This document shows, piece by piece, positions 37,171 through 48,000 of a stretch of DNA of 64,000 nucleotides (positions within the stretch are counted from its first letter, which is position 1; the number at the start of each line of letters is the position of its first letter). The translations under genes were made by a program, and so were the position numbers. The notes under the pieces are model-generated. The model saw nothing but the letters and a program-made list of their open reading frames with translations. It had not been told where the DNA came from and searched no databases. The stretch is from Elmis aenea (taxonomy: Eukaryota; Arthropoda; Insecta; Coleoptera; Elmidae): NCBI GenBank assembly GCA_947652605.1, contig OX393577.1, positions 63,016,108-63,080,107 on the forward strand. Direction: 5' to 3'.

Positions 37171-38490
37171 TAAAATGACTCAACGGCATTAAAAAATTAA
37201 ACACAATTATGTAAAATCTAGTAGTTGCTGTATTAAAATATGTAAATTCGTGAATTAGCCAACCGAATTCGGTTTTAGTATCAAACCCACACCGGACGCA
37301 ACTAATTAATTTTCAGGTTCAGCCTCTTGCTTACTTCACGCAGATCTCCGAATTAACTTTAACCTAGTGAAATATTTAACGTACGGGATTTTAAATTGAG
37401 CCCCGAGGAACGATAAATTTCGGCCCTTAAGTGTCCTCCAATTCGTTTTCGGTCATTTTCTGCATTTCCCGGTCGACATCAAAGCAAAATTCCGACACCG
37501 GAATTAATGTGAGACAATTGTTCCGTCGCCAACAAAGACTGCCGGTATCAAACCACACACGAGAAGCGACATCGAGTGTTCCAGAGTATTATGAACGAAA
37601 ATTGCGAAGTTTAAAGAACACTTTGTTTGCTCTTATCCAACGCAAAAAGCAATCTCTCACACGAACAGGAAAGGACGTTCGTCATTTGCTACATTAACGG
37701 ACAAGTGCATCGTCGGACGACGAAGAATCAAGTGGGACAAGCAATTTTTCATTTCCGTGCATCCATCACAAACTTGTCTCAATTAAAAACTATTTGCCGG
37801 ACCGCGTTTTCCGCATCAGACAACCTCGATGCTGTCCCTAATCGATTAAATTCCGCTCACGGTAGATTTTAGATTAGTTTTCAGCTCAAGTTGGCATCCC
37901 CAATATCTCCATTAAAAAGCTTTTTCGCTTAAATACATCAGAATATTCTTTGTGAATCAAAAACTACTTAAAGATTCATGGATTTTCCTCCCACTAGATG
38001 GTATAATATTTAAACGCTACCTCGGTAAAAACTATCAAGAGACGAATGAAATTTCCTTTTCTAGAAAACTCTATGAATATCATAATATACTTTCATGAGG
38101 CTTCATTATCTATTGCTCAAACAACAGTCTTTCTTTCACATTTAATAATTTAACATTAAAAACACAATAAATATTAAACAAGGCGTTCGTTAATAGTTCG
38201 TCGTAAATATGAATTAGCTTAGTTAAAAATCGCTTATCTTTTTCCCAAGGATCTCCTGCCGAAATGCTACACAAGTTTTAAGACTCTTTATCTGTTTCAT
38301 TCTACTGATGAACCGACAGTCTTAAAACTGGTCCAGCATTTTGACAAAAGATCCTTCACAAAAAAGTAAATAAGTCAAGCATTAATATAACTTATATCTG
38401 ACATAATTCAAACTAAAATTGTATGTAAGAAATACGATAACCGCAAATATCTTTAAAGAAAAATAAATTCTGGATTGATAAGTAACGGAG
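37171..38490. other. Non-coding stretch
   Basis: Two overlapping plus-strand frames at 37431-37872 (about 80-90 codons each) cover a slightly GC-richer segment but have no recognisable domain, so no gene is called. Confidence 0.4.
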
Positions 38491-39434
38491 ACTGTTGTAC
38501 CATGGAACACTTTTAAGATTTTATTTTTTAAGATTTTTAATAATTTTTTTGAAATGAAAAAAATATGGTCTTAACTAATGAAGACCCTTTTACAACTTGC
38601 TGTATGTATTTATATGTTTTATAGCTCTATTAACACACAAAAAAATTAAATATGATGTCATGGAAAGTGTTCCGTGGTACAACATGGTCATGTACTATGG
38701 AACACACCCTCTTGTACTTTGGAACACAGGGGGAAATAGTTGTAAAAAATAATTGAAAATACAGTTTTCAGTTCTACAAAGAATAATATTCCGGAATTGC
38801 GAAATTAGTCTTGACAAAGTAACCAATTTAACATTGTACACTTTGCAGGCTTCTCTAACTGATATTTTCGTTCCGGGAGCAGTCAAAACTGCTTCTACAA
38901 CTTTTCTCATAGCATCTGAATCAATTGGGGCCCTCTTAACGCCACTCTTACTTTTTGGCATAGCGATCGGTTACAAAAAAAAAAAAAAACAAGAAAGGGA
39001 TTGGATTGATAGGATCGTATACCTTGGAACACGTTCAATGGTACATGATGTTGTGTGTTCCAAGGTACAAGAGGGAGCGAAAATAAATAAATATGTCGGC
39101 CTAAGCTAGTGGTTAGAAAGAATAAAACTTTAACTACAATACATGAATATACTCAACACAAGATCAGCAACACACTGTAAATGATGATATCGTCCAACAC
39201 AACTTTGTTTTTGGTTAAAAAATCGATGAACAGCACACGAAATATTTACTTTTGATACTTCAAAAACGGTTTCATCAACTCGACGCGCGCTTTCGATTCA
39301 AACAAGACAGATCTTCTGTCAAAGACACCTAGCGTCATTCTTCACATCATGGTGATAGATTAAGCCCGCTAAGTGCCAGCACTATTTAGAATCCGCAAAT
39401 ATTCCAAGGTACACTATGCTCAAGGTACAGCAGT
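38491..39434 (-). mobile_element. psq-domain transposon derivative, about 0.94 kb
   Basis: The ends ACTGTTGTACC (38491) and GGTACAGCAGT (ending 39434) are inverted repeats with one mismatch. Inside are nine matches to TGTACC(A/T)TGGAACAC in either orientation: near 38496, 38667, 38691, 38713, 39018, 39033, 39055, 39401 and 39419. In the middle, on the minus strand, is a start codon followed by a psq-type HTH. No catalytic domain is found, so this is probably an internally deleted pogo/Tigger-like element, or a small regulatory derivative of one. No target duplication was identified. Confidence 0.6.
38695..38961 (-). pseudogene. psq/CENP-B-type helix-turn-helix, N-terminal exon or fragment
   Basis: From an ATG at 38961 the minus strand encodes MPKSKSGVKRAPIDSDAMRK, followed by VVEAVLTAPGTKISVREACK and VYNVKLVTLSRLISQFR. 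The spacing ...A...V......ISVREA...Y.V...TL...I is that of the psq-type DNA-binding HTH found at the N terminus of many insect pogo/Tigger-like transposases and Jerky-like proteins. After about 57 residues the frame continues 31 codons without family character, to a stop at 38695, so the real protein has been cut or an intron begins here. The downstream DDE domain is absent. The flanking repeated motif may be its binding site (inference). Confidence 0.65.
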
Positions 39435-40380
39435 CCTCAATGCAAAAACAAAGTAACCCCAGAGGGTTCAAAACCATGAAATATACCACCATTTTTACAA
39501 GGCACTTCAGACTAATATGCGTCGTCAAAAAAATAACCATTAGGATTACGTGTTCATAAAAGAATTATAGCTTGGAGCTAAAAACAATCGCCACGATCTT
39601 CAGCTCTGATTAGCTTGGTCGGTTATATCTCCAAACTGGAAGATTCGAGTATAGCCCTGCTTCGTACGAAACAAAGGCCAATCTGTAATACACAGATTGT
39701 TACGTACAAAAATCCCTTTCGCATTAAATAAAAAGCAGGAACAGCTAAAATTCGCCGGCGCGAAAATTCCAGCCCTCAAGGCGTCGATAATTGGCTTTGG
39801 CGTGGAACAAATCGACAGTAAATAAACAAATAAAGCAGATGAATTTCAACTACGTTCACAATACTACACTCGCATAAATACGTGCACAGATATTTGCACG
39901 TCCATTAAAACCGCCATATTTTAGAGCTTACGCTCTTTGATGTGATAATAATTCGATATTCAAAATCATTTTGGAATTTGTCACGCTAAATTAAACATAC
40001 CGTTCACATAGCTTGCTTGATGTAACAGGGTATCAGGAGAAAAAACAAAATAATCACGCTTCAACTAAAAAACAATAAAAATACTATCGCACTTAACTTA
40101 TAATTTTAAGGTCAATTTTATTAAAAACCTTACTGGATATAACAACTTCTGCAGTCACTTATTAAAACATCAATTTTCGTCAAATAAATCTAAAATACTC
40201 ACTAGAACTAAGCTAAAATTGCATAAACTACAACCATAAAAGCTTATACGGCCATCTAACACTAATGACCTGAAGAAGTCTCCTATAGAAACCACCGAAA
40301 CGTCGGCTAACATCAAACCTTCGTCGAGCTTCCATCTGGAAAACCAAAATGGTTCGACCAGTCATTATTTGTTAAACATT
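39435..40380. other. Non-coding stretch
   Basis: Contains the CTGAAGA-type repeat at 40267-40362; otherwise nothing recognised. Confidence 0.5.
40267..40362 (+). repeat. Dispersed repeat with CTGAAGA...GAAACGTCGG motif
   Basis: Relative of 13125-13240. It shares CCTGAAGA, GTCTCCTA, GAAAC and the GGAAAAC...TGGTTC end. It lies 18 bp ahead of copy C of the 17-bp-TIR repeat. Confidence 0.55.
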
Positions 40381-40879
40381 AGGTTTTTTCCAACAAGCGA
40401 TTTAAAACCAATCCATGGATCAGTACATGAACTGTTTTCTCGCATGCGTGAACCATGTACTCATAAATGTATTGGCCAGTATTAGTCGTTGTTGGAACGC
40501 TTTTACGACTGGCCTAACTGTATATGACATTTGCGTCTATTGGGTTCATAGAAATGTGCGCATCGCAAGGGTAAACACCTTAAGAATCCAGAACTAAATC
40601 GGATTGGGAGGACGACGCATGGCTACCAGAGCTCACGTTAGTTATGAACAGCGCATGTGTGTAAAAATCCAAGCGCTAGTGCATGCCTTCATTCACCTAC
40701 TGTTTTGACCGTACACTGCTAGTATATGGTATACAGTGCACGTATTAATTTTATAAAACTTGGAAGAGCCGACTAACCATCCGGTGAACTATCAGAAACT
40801 GGAACTGGAACGCGATATCGATACTGCGCAGAATCCTGATACTACATTGGATCGTACATGGCCTTGCTGGAACAAACCT
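40381..40879 (+). mobile_element. 17-bp-TIR dispersed repeat, copy C
   Basis: It starts AGGTTTTTTCCAACAAG and ends CTTGCTGGAACAAACCT, so each end has one change from copy B. ATT lies on both sides (40378-40380 and 40880-40882), a possible 3-bp duplication not confirmed by copy B. It lacks the insertion seen in copy A and so defines the empty site. Confidence 0.92.
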
Positions 40880-41541
40880 ATTGCTTCTCATATTTTGCGT
40901 GTTCTTTCACTGAATTTTGTTAAATCAATTATGACGCAATCCAAATGCTGGCAACATAATATGCCATCTGGCCAGAGTGTGCATGAACAAGGCTATAGTC
41001 TCTATTACAAAAATAAAGACCTGTATTTGCATAAGTCCCTTATTTAAATGTAAAGCTCATTTACAAATGCGTAAAGACAGCAAAAAATAAAGAAAGAAGC
41101 AACAACAAAAATCTCATGACAATTATATGGTCCAACGAAGCAAATCCCCCGACAATTTCGACTTTTTCCAGAACGTTTAACACTCGGATATGAAGCCAGC
41201 GAGGCACTCCGAACCAAAAAAAAAATAGCGCGGAAATTTCCCAAACCTTAGGATGTTAACGTACTTTACGTGTTCTTTAATCGCCAGATCAATACTATCT
41301 TAACAGTTAATTAAAATTTTAATGGCATTGTTAACAAAATACCCACACATTCAAGTACGAAAATGTCAACAGAACGAAGTCTGTTTGCGATAGACATTTT
41401 CATCGCAGATTGTTGTTTCGTGAAAAGCTACAGAAGCATATTCGCACAGAGGTGGTGTAGGATTCAATGTTTGACGTTGTCTAAGCGAGCATATCCACCA
41501 GTTTTGCAGACAGTCAAAAATGAATACTGCGGCACACTGTA
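40880..41541. other. Non-coding stretch
   Basis: Nothing recognised. Confidence 0.5.
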
Positions 41542-42267
41542 TAGGGTGGCCTATTTTCGATGCCCATACAGGGTATCTCGGTTATCATCAGAGATAGAAA
41601 AAAACTAAGTACGTAGTGTCGATTTCTTTTTTCGAGAGGAATTCCACCCGTAAACAGATTTTTGATATATTTTTTAATTTTCGAAATATAGCCAAAACCC
41701 GATTTTTGGCAATTTTCAAAAATGTTAAATATCTTGCTTAAATGAAAAGATAGAGAAATCTTTAAGGGCATTTTTTGCATGTTTTTTTTTGCCCTAATTA
41801 GATAGCATTATTCAATTTTTTTTACTCATATAAATATTGATATATTACACCTAACTTTCTTATTTTAAATGGCAACCATAGTTGTCTTTGACATAAATCG
41901 AAAGCTTACTGTTTGCGCTTTTCAAAAATATATAATTTGTTATAGTTACCTTTTAAAATACGAATGTTGGCTGTAATATATCGATATTTATATGAGTAAA
42001 AATAAATTAAATATTGCTATCTTATTAAGGACAAAAAACCATGCAAAAAATGTCTTTAAATTGTTTCTCTATCTTTTCGTAGCGAGATATTTAACATTTT
42101 TGAAAATTGGCAAAAATCGGTTTTTGTCTATATTTCGAAAATTAAAAACCTGTTTACGACAATGAATTCCTCTCGAAACAAAAAGATCGAGACTACGTAC
42201 TTAGTTTTTTTCTATCTCTGATAATAACCGAGATACCCTGTACGGGCATAGAAAATAGGCCACCCTG
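41542..42267. mobile_element. 726-bp foldback MITE with CAGGGTGG-type ends
   Basis: The right end, read inward, is CAGGGTGGCCTATTTTC and the left end is TAGGGTGGCCTATTTTC; TA lies on both sides. The arms of roughly 330 bp mirror each other almost to the centre near 41905. Examples are CAGGGTATCTCGGTTATC with ATAACCGAGATACCCTG, and AATATCTTGCTTAAATG with CGTAGCGAGATATTT. No coding capacity. It is larger than, but shares ends and the GGTATCTCGGTTA block with, the MITE at 28568-28683. Confidence 0.92.
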
Positions 42268-42437
42268 TACATTGCTCATGTTCTTAATACTAAGTACACT
42301 GAGAACAACTAAAAATTTCAACAACATTTTAAGCAATAACATACGACGGATGATTTACATTGCATGTCGCGTTCAACAAAATTAATTTAGTAAAAAAAAA
42401 TAATTGAAGGTCGAATTAAGCATAACTTTTTTGGAAC

Positions 42438-42900
42438 AAGTTTACTTTAACGGACTTTGTCAGAAATTGATAAAATTAAGTGGACTAATAAAACTGGACG
42501 TCCTGAGCTCAAATCTGTTAAAATTATTTGGCGCTCTCAATTACTTAGCGTAAAAATTCATTATAAAAGTTCCGTTTGACAGTTAGGTTAGGTTTTTTAA
42601 TTCGAATTTTCTCATGTTAGGATGGCTAAATTGTCTGTGTAAAGTGTACAAATATGATTATAAGGCATACATGAAACTATATTTGTATTGATTTTGTGTT
42701 AAAATAAGCTAAAAATAACGTAAATCTTATAACATACCCAAACTCACAACTGTCATTTTTTGCCGTCTTGAACTACTATTTTCACCTTTCTTGACCTTTC
42801 TGAGTCGTAAGGTGGACTCATATAGATCTATAAGGATCAGATCAGTTTCAGTTGGAACTAAAATTTTAATTTTAAGCGACCGTAAATTTATTTTTTTAAC
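42438..42900 (+). repeat. Left inverted arm of the satellite element
   Basis: It starts AAGTTTACTTTAACGGAC and is the reverse complement of 53837-54299 over all 463 bases, with two differences seen by eye (near 42467 and 42888) and no gaps. It includes GTTAGGTTAGG at 42582 and the block AGATCTATAAGGATCAGATC near 42825. Confidence 0.97.
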
Positions 42901-43474
42901 TTTTAACGTATGATTCGATTATCACTTTCATTAAAGCAACATCTATCACTTCAGTTTTTACCCAATAATCAACTGTGTGTACGCGCGTGTGTGTATGTTC
43001 CAGACGTTAAAATTGAAAATTTTTGACATAAGTTGTCGATAGAGAGATTATATTACAAAGTGCGTGCGTTTATTTATTTTTTTAAATATGTATTAACTAA
43101 TATACAAGGTGTTTAAGCTGTAACGGTAATCCTAAATTACATACAAACCTTAATAGATAAAAATATTTTGTTTATGTAGGATTGTAGTCTATGCTAAGGT
43201 CTATAAAAAACCTTTAATAACTTTTCGAAAAAATTTAAAACTACGAAATTATTTAAAAAGTTTTGAAAATTTTTCTCGAAAGCTGCTTTAACTAAAATTT
43301 ATAAATTTAAGTATGTTTAGAGTATATTTTTTTTAATGAAATGCCGTCTGTTTACGTCATTGTTATGTATCTTACTTTAACAAATAATACATAAACGTGA
43401 TTTAACATAACTTTATTCTGCTTGTCACATACTCTGTACATTTTACCTAGTGTCTACGACACCTTACACGACCT
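42901..43474. other. Left spacer between arm and first monomer
   Basis: The first 85 bp continue the arm-like sequence that is repeated, diverged, at 53292-53400 (shared ATCAGTTTTT-like and CCCAATAA.CAACTGTG blocks). The rest is AT-rich and unique. Confidence 0.6.
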
Positions 43475-43586
43475 ATAATCAGACCCTCTGATGAAAGAAA
43501 ACACAATGCCGATGGAATAGTGTTGCGCACAGCGGCACGTCATCTAATTTTAGCGTTCCCCATTAATCAGCTTTAAAAAAAAAAAC
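43475..43586 (+). repeat. Isolated left satellite monomer
   Basis: One diverged monomer with CTCTGATGAAAG, GCCGATGGAATAGTGTTGCG, TTTTAGCGTTCCCCATTAAT and an A run. It is cut from the main array by the insertion at 43587. Confidence 0.9.
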
Positions 43587-45040
43587 TGTTACACGAATAT
43601 CGGCCACTTAATAAAGAAAGCCTATACTCGTACAACAAGAACGGGTGATTCGGACTCGCGGCTAAGTCAGACGAGAAGGGGTAGGTCCAGATTAGAACTA
43701 AACTTGTAGATATCAAAAGGGCGCCACACTATTTATTCTGTAAGGTAAAATAGCGAAAAAACCTAAGGAAAGAAATAAAAGAACTCGTAGGCTTGAACGG
43801 TATATGCCTTTAATAACACCAAACACAAAAATGAAAATAACAAACAAAATATAGAACGCACTTGACAATAAAATGGTCCTCGCCTCAACAGACTTAGAAG
43901 GCCACTACGAAGAAACCCTTCGTTATAATTAAACCTAAATAAAATATGTACGACGAAATAAGATCGGTCCTGTTCCGGGGTTTGCAAGTACCTATATAAA
44001 AAACACCAACATATATTTATACCTGTATGTAAGACTGATAACACAACGTCAATAAAGTGGAAGAGCTCTCCAACCTATCAAAACTGTGGCAGTAAAATCG
44101 CCAAGCGGTAACGTAAATAAAAAATGCCTTGCAAACCGAAAACGGTCTCTAACTTATTAATCGTAGCTTTCAAATAAGAATTTAGTGACACCAAAGCCAC
44201 TCAAAGGTTGTTGAGAACGTAGGATGTATCATGGACGTAAGGTCCTGTTAACAACAATATAAGAATTGATTTAAACGTTAATAAATGACACTAGCAAAAA
44301 TACAACGTAATGAACTAAACGTTAATACATAACGCCAAAGCAAAACAGTGAACTAACTATAGTACGAGCTGAGGGCTCTACAATAGTTAACGTAAGATAA
44401 TAAAAATATTAAGAACGTAGCTAGTCGGGGCTTAAATATGTAAGCTTAGCTTTCGATGAGCCGCCGAAGGCACGATGAAAGAGAAGAGGGCCGGAACTGC
44501 TGTCCGTAGTCCAAACTAACAGATAAACATCCACGGAACCAATCTTCAACGGAGTATCAAACGTCCGATCACAACGTTAAACGAAACTTGGAGAAAAGGA
44601 CTGAGCTTAACCTCCAGCTCAAAGCAAAACGTACATCCAAACGTTACACAAACGAAATATCAGCCAATTTAAGTACGAAACGTAAACACCTAAAAAGAAA
44701 CGAAATGTAAGATAACCTCCAATTTTCACGTGGCTTGAAGAAAAGATTTACCTGTTTTATGTGCCGCTAAATAATCCAACGGTTTTATTTGGCTGGACCA
44801 AATTCGCCGTACGCGTGACTACAAAAGTCGAGATCCACCAAAATTTACAATATTTCCCTGGATATTCACCCTGCACAAATCACAGGTGTATCACCAAACC
44901 AGACAATAACCGGAAGTGCGTGAACGGTAGACAATACCAATTGACATGCGTGAAAATATACTAGACACTGGAGCTACTAAAATAAAATAAAACTACTGCT
45001 CATGGGACCTAACTCCCAATCGGACAATAATAACGTAACA
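43587..45040 (+). mobile_element. 1454-bp TG...CA insertion in the satellite (solo-LTR-like)
   Basis: It starts TGTTACACGAATATCGGCC and ends AATAATAACGTAACA. AAAC lies on both sides (43583-43586 and 45041-45044), and joining the flanks restores an ordinary satellite junction, so the limits are firm. The 221-bp copy at 12206-12426 shares both ends and an independent 4-bp duplication (AGCT). Its short frames (43763-44044 minus, 44761-44964 plus) show no gag, protease, RT or integrase motif. A long solo LTR is the favoured reading. Confidence 0.8.
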
Positions 45041-48000
45041 AAACTCTTACCGACCTCTAACGTGACCCTCTGATGACAGTTAACAGAATGCCGATGGAAT
45101 GGTGTTGCGCACAGCTGCACGTCATCTTATATTAGCGTTCCCCATTATTCAGCCTTAAAAAAAAACCTTACCGACCTCTAACCTGACCCCCTGATGACAG
45201 TAAACAGAATGCCGATGAAATAGTGTTGCGCACAGCTGTACGTCATCTTATTTTAGCGTTCCCCATTATTCAGCTTAAAAAAAAAACTCTTACCGACCTC
45301 TAACCTCACCCTCTGATGAAAGTTAACAGAATGCCTATGGAATGGTGTTGCGCACAGCTGCACGTCATCTTATTTTAGCGTTCCCCATTATTTAGCTTTA
45401 AAAACAAACTCTTACCGAACTCTAACCTGACCCTCTGATGAAAGTTAACAGAATGCCGATGGAATGGTGTTGCGCACAGCTGCACATCATCTTATTTTAG
45501 CGTTCCCCATTATTCAGCTTTAAAAAAAAAACCGTTACCGACCTCTAACCTGACCCTCTGATGAAAGTAAACATAATTCCGATGGAATGGTGTTGCGCAC
45601 AGCTGCACGTCATCTTATTTTAGCGTTCCCCAATATTCAGCTTTAAAAAAAAACTCTTACCGACCTCTAACCTGACCATCTGATGAAAGTAAACAGAATG
45701 TTGATGGAATGGTGTTGCGCACAGATGCACATCTTATTTTAGCGTTCCCCATTATTCAGCTTTAAAAAAAAACTCTTACCGACCTCTAACCTGCCCTTCT
45801 GATGAAAGTAAACAGAATGCCGATGGAATGGTGTTGCGCACAGATGCACGTCATCTTATTTTAGCGTTCTCCATTATTCAGCTTTAAAAAAAAACTCTTA
45901 CCGACCTCTAACCTCACCCTCTGATGAAAGTAAACAATGCCGATGGAATGGTGTTGCGCACAGCTGCACGTCATCTTATTTTAGCGTTCCCCATTATTTA
46001 GCTTTAAAAAAAACTCTTACCGACCTCTAACCTGCCCTTCTGATGAAAGTAAACAGAATGCCGATGGAATGGTGTTGCGCACAGATGCACGTCATCTTAT
46101 TTTAGCGTTCTCCATTATTCAGCTTTAAAAAAAAACTCTTACCGACCTCTAACCTCACCCTCTGATGAAAGTAAACAGAATGCCGATGGAATGGTGTTGC
46201 GCACAGATGCACATCTTATTTTAGCGTTCCCCATTATTCAGCTTTAAAAAAAAACTCTTACCGACCTCTAACCTGCCCTTCTGATGAAAGTAAACAGAAT
46301 GCCGATGGAATGGTGTTGCGCACAGCTGCACGTCATCTTATTTTAGCGTTCTCCATTATTCAGCTTTAAAAAAAAACTCTTACCGACCTCTTACCTGCCC
46401 TTCTGATGAAAGTAAACAGAATGCCGATGGAATGGTGTTGCGCACAGATGCACGTCATCTTATTTTAGCGTTCTCCATTATTCAGCTTTAAAAAAAAACT
46501 CTTACCGACCTCTAACCTCACCCTGATGAAAGTAAACAGAATGCCGATGGAATGGTGTTGCGCACAGATGCACGTCATCTTATTTTAGCGTTCCCCATTA
46601 TTTAGCTTTAAAAAAAAACTCTTACCGACCTCTAACCTCACCCTGATGAAAGTAAACAGAATGCCGATGGAATGGTGTTGCGCACAGCTGCACGTCATCT
46701 TATTTTAGCGTTCCCCATTATTTAGCTTTAAAAAAAAACTCTTACCGACCTCTAACCTCACCCTGATGAAAGTAAACAGAATGCCGATGGAATGGTGTTG
46801 CGCACAGCTGCACGTCATCTTATTTTAGCGTTCCCCATTATTTAGCTTTAAAAAAAAACTCTTACCGACCTCTAACCTCACCCTGATGAAAGTAAACAGA
46901 ATGCCGATGGAATGGTGTTGCGCACAGATGCACGTCATCTTATTTTAGCGTTCCCCATTATTTAGCTTTAAAAAAAAACTCTTACCGACCTCTAACCTCA
47001 CCCTGATGAAAGTAAACAGAATGCCGATGGAATGGTGTTGCGCACAGCTGCACGTCATCTTATTTTAGCGTTCCCCATTATTTAGCTTTAAAAAAAAACT
47101 CTTACCGACCTCTAACCTCACCCTGATGAAAGTAAACAGAATGCCGATGGAATGGTGTTGCGCACAGATGCACGTCATCTTATTTTAGCGTTCCCCATTA
47201 TTTAGCTTTAAAAAAAAACTCTTACCGACCTCTAACCTCACCCTGATGAAAGTAAACAGAATGCCGATGGAATGGTGTTGCGCACAGATGCACGTCATCT
47301 TATTTTAGCGTTCTCCATTATTCAGCTTTAAAAAAAAACTCTTACCGACCTCTAACCTCACCCTGATGAAAGTAAACAGAATGCCGATGGAATGGTGTTG
47401 CGCACAGCTGCACGTCATCTTATTTTAGCGTTCCCCATTATTTAGCTTAAAAAAAAAACTCTTACCGACCTCTAACCTCACCCTGATGAAAGTAAACAGA
47501 ATGCCGATGGAATGGTGTTGCGCACAGATGCACGTCATCTTATTTTAGCGTTCCCCATTATTTAGCTTTAAAAAAAAACTCTTACCGACCTCTAACCTCA
47601 CCCTGATGAAAGTAAACAGAATGCCGATGGAATGGTGTTGCGCACAGATGCACGTCATCTTATTTTAGCGTTCCCCATTATTTAGCTTTAAAAAAAAACT
47701 CTTACCGACCTCTAACCTCACCCTGATGAAAGTAAACAGAATGCCGATGGAATGGTGTTGCGCACAGATGCACGTCATCTTATTTTAGCGTTCCCCATTA
47801 TTTAGCTTTAAAAAAAAACTCTTACCGACCTCTAACCTCACCCTGATGAAAGTAAACAGAATGCCGATGGAATGGTGTTGCGCACAGATGCACGTCATCT
47901 TATTTTAGCGTTCCCCATTATTTAGCTTTAAAAAAAAACTCTTACCGACCTCTAACCTCACCCTGATGAAAGTAAACAGAATGCCGATGGAATGGTGTTG

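Noticed and set aside
40415..40597. Frame in the 17-bp-TIR repeat (also 30865-31050) as a transposase
   Set aside because: Only about 60 codons, not kept in copies A and B, and no catalytic motif.
42416..42437. Target-site duplication at the outer ends of the 11.9-kb element
   Set aside because: The flanks TTAAGCATAACTTTTTT and TTAAGCCACTTTTTTT look alike, but they are T-rich and overlap the arm end on one side, so this is not convincing.
42582..42592. Insect telomere repeat (TTAGG)n in the inverted arms
   Set aside because: Only two units occur in each arm. Similar GGTTAGG words occur by chance elsewhere in the window.
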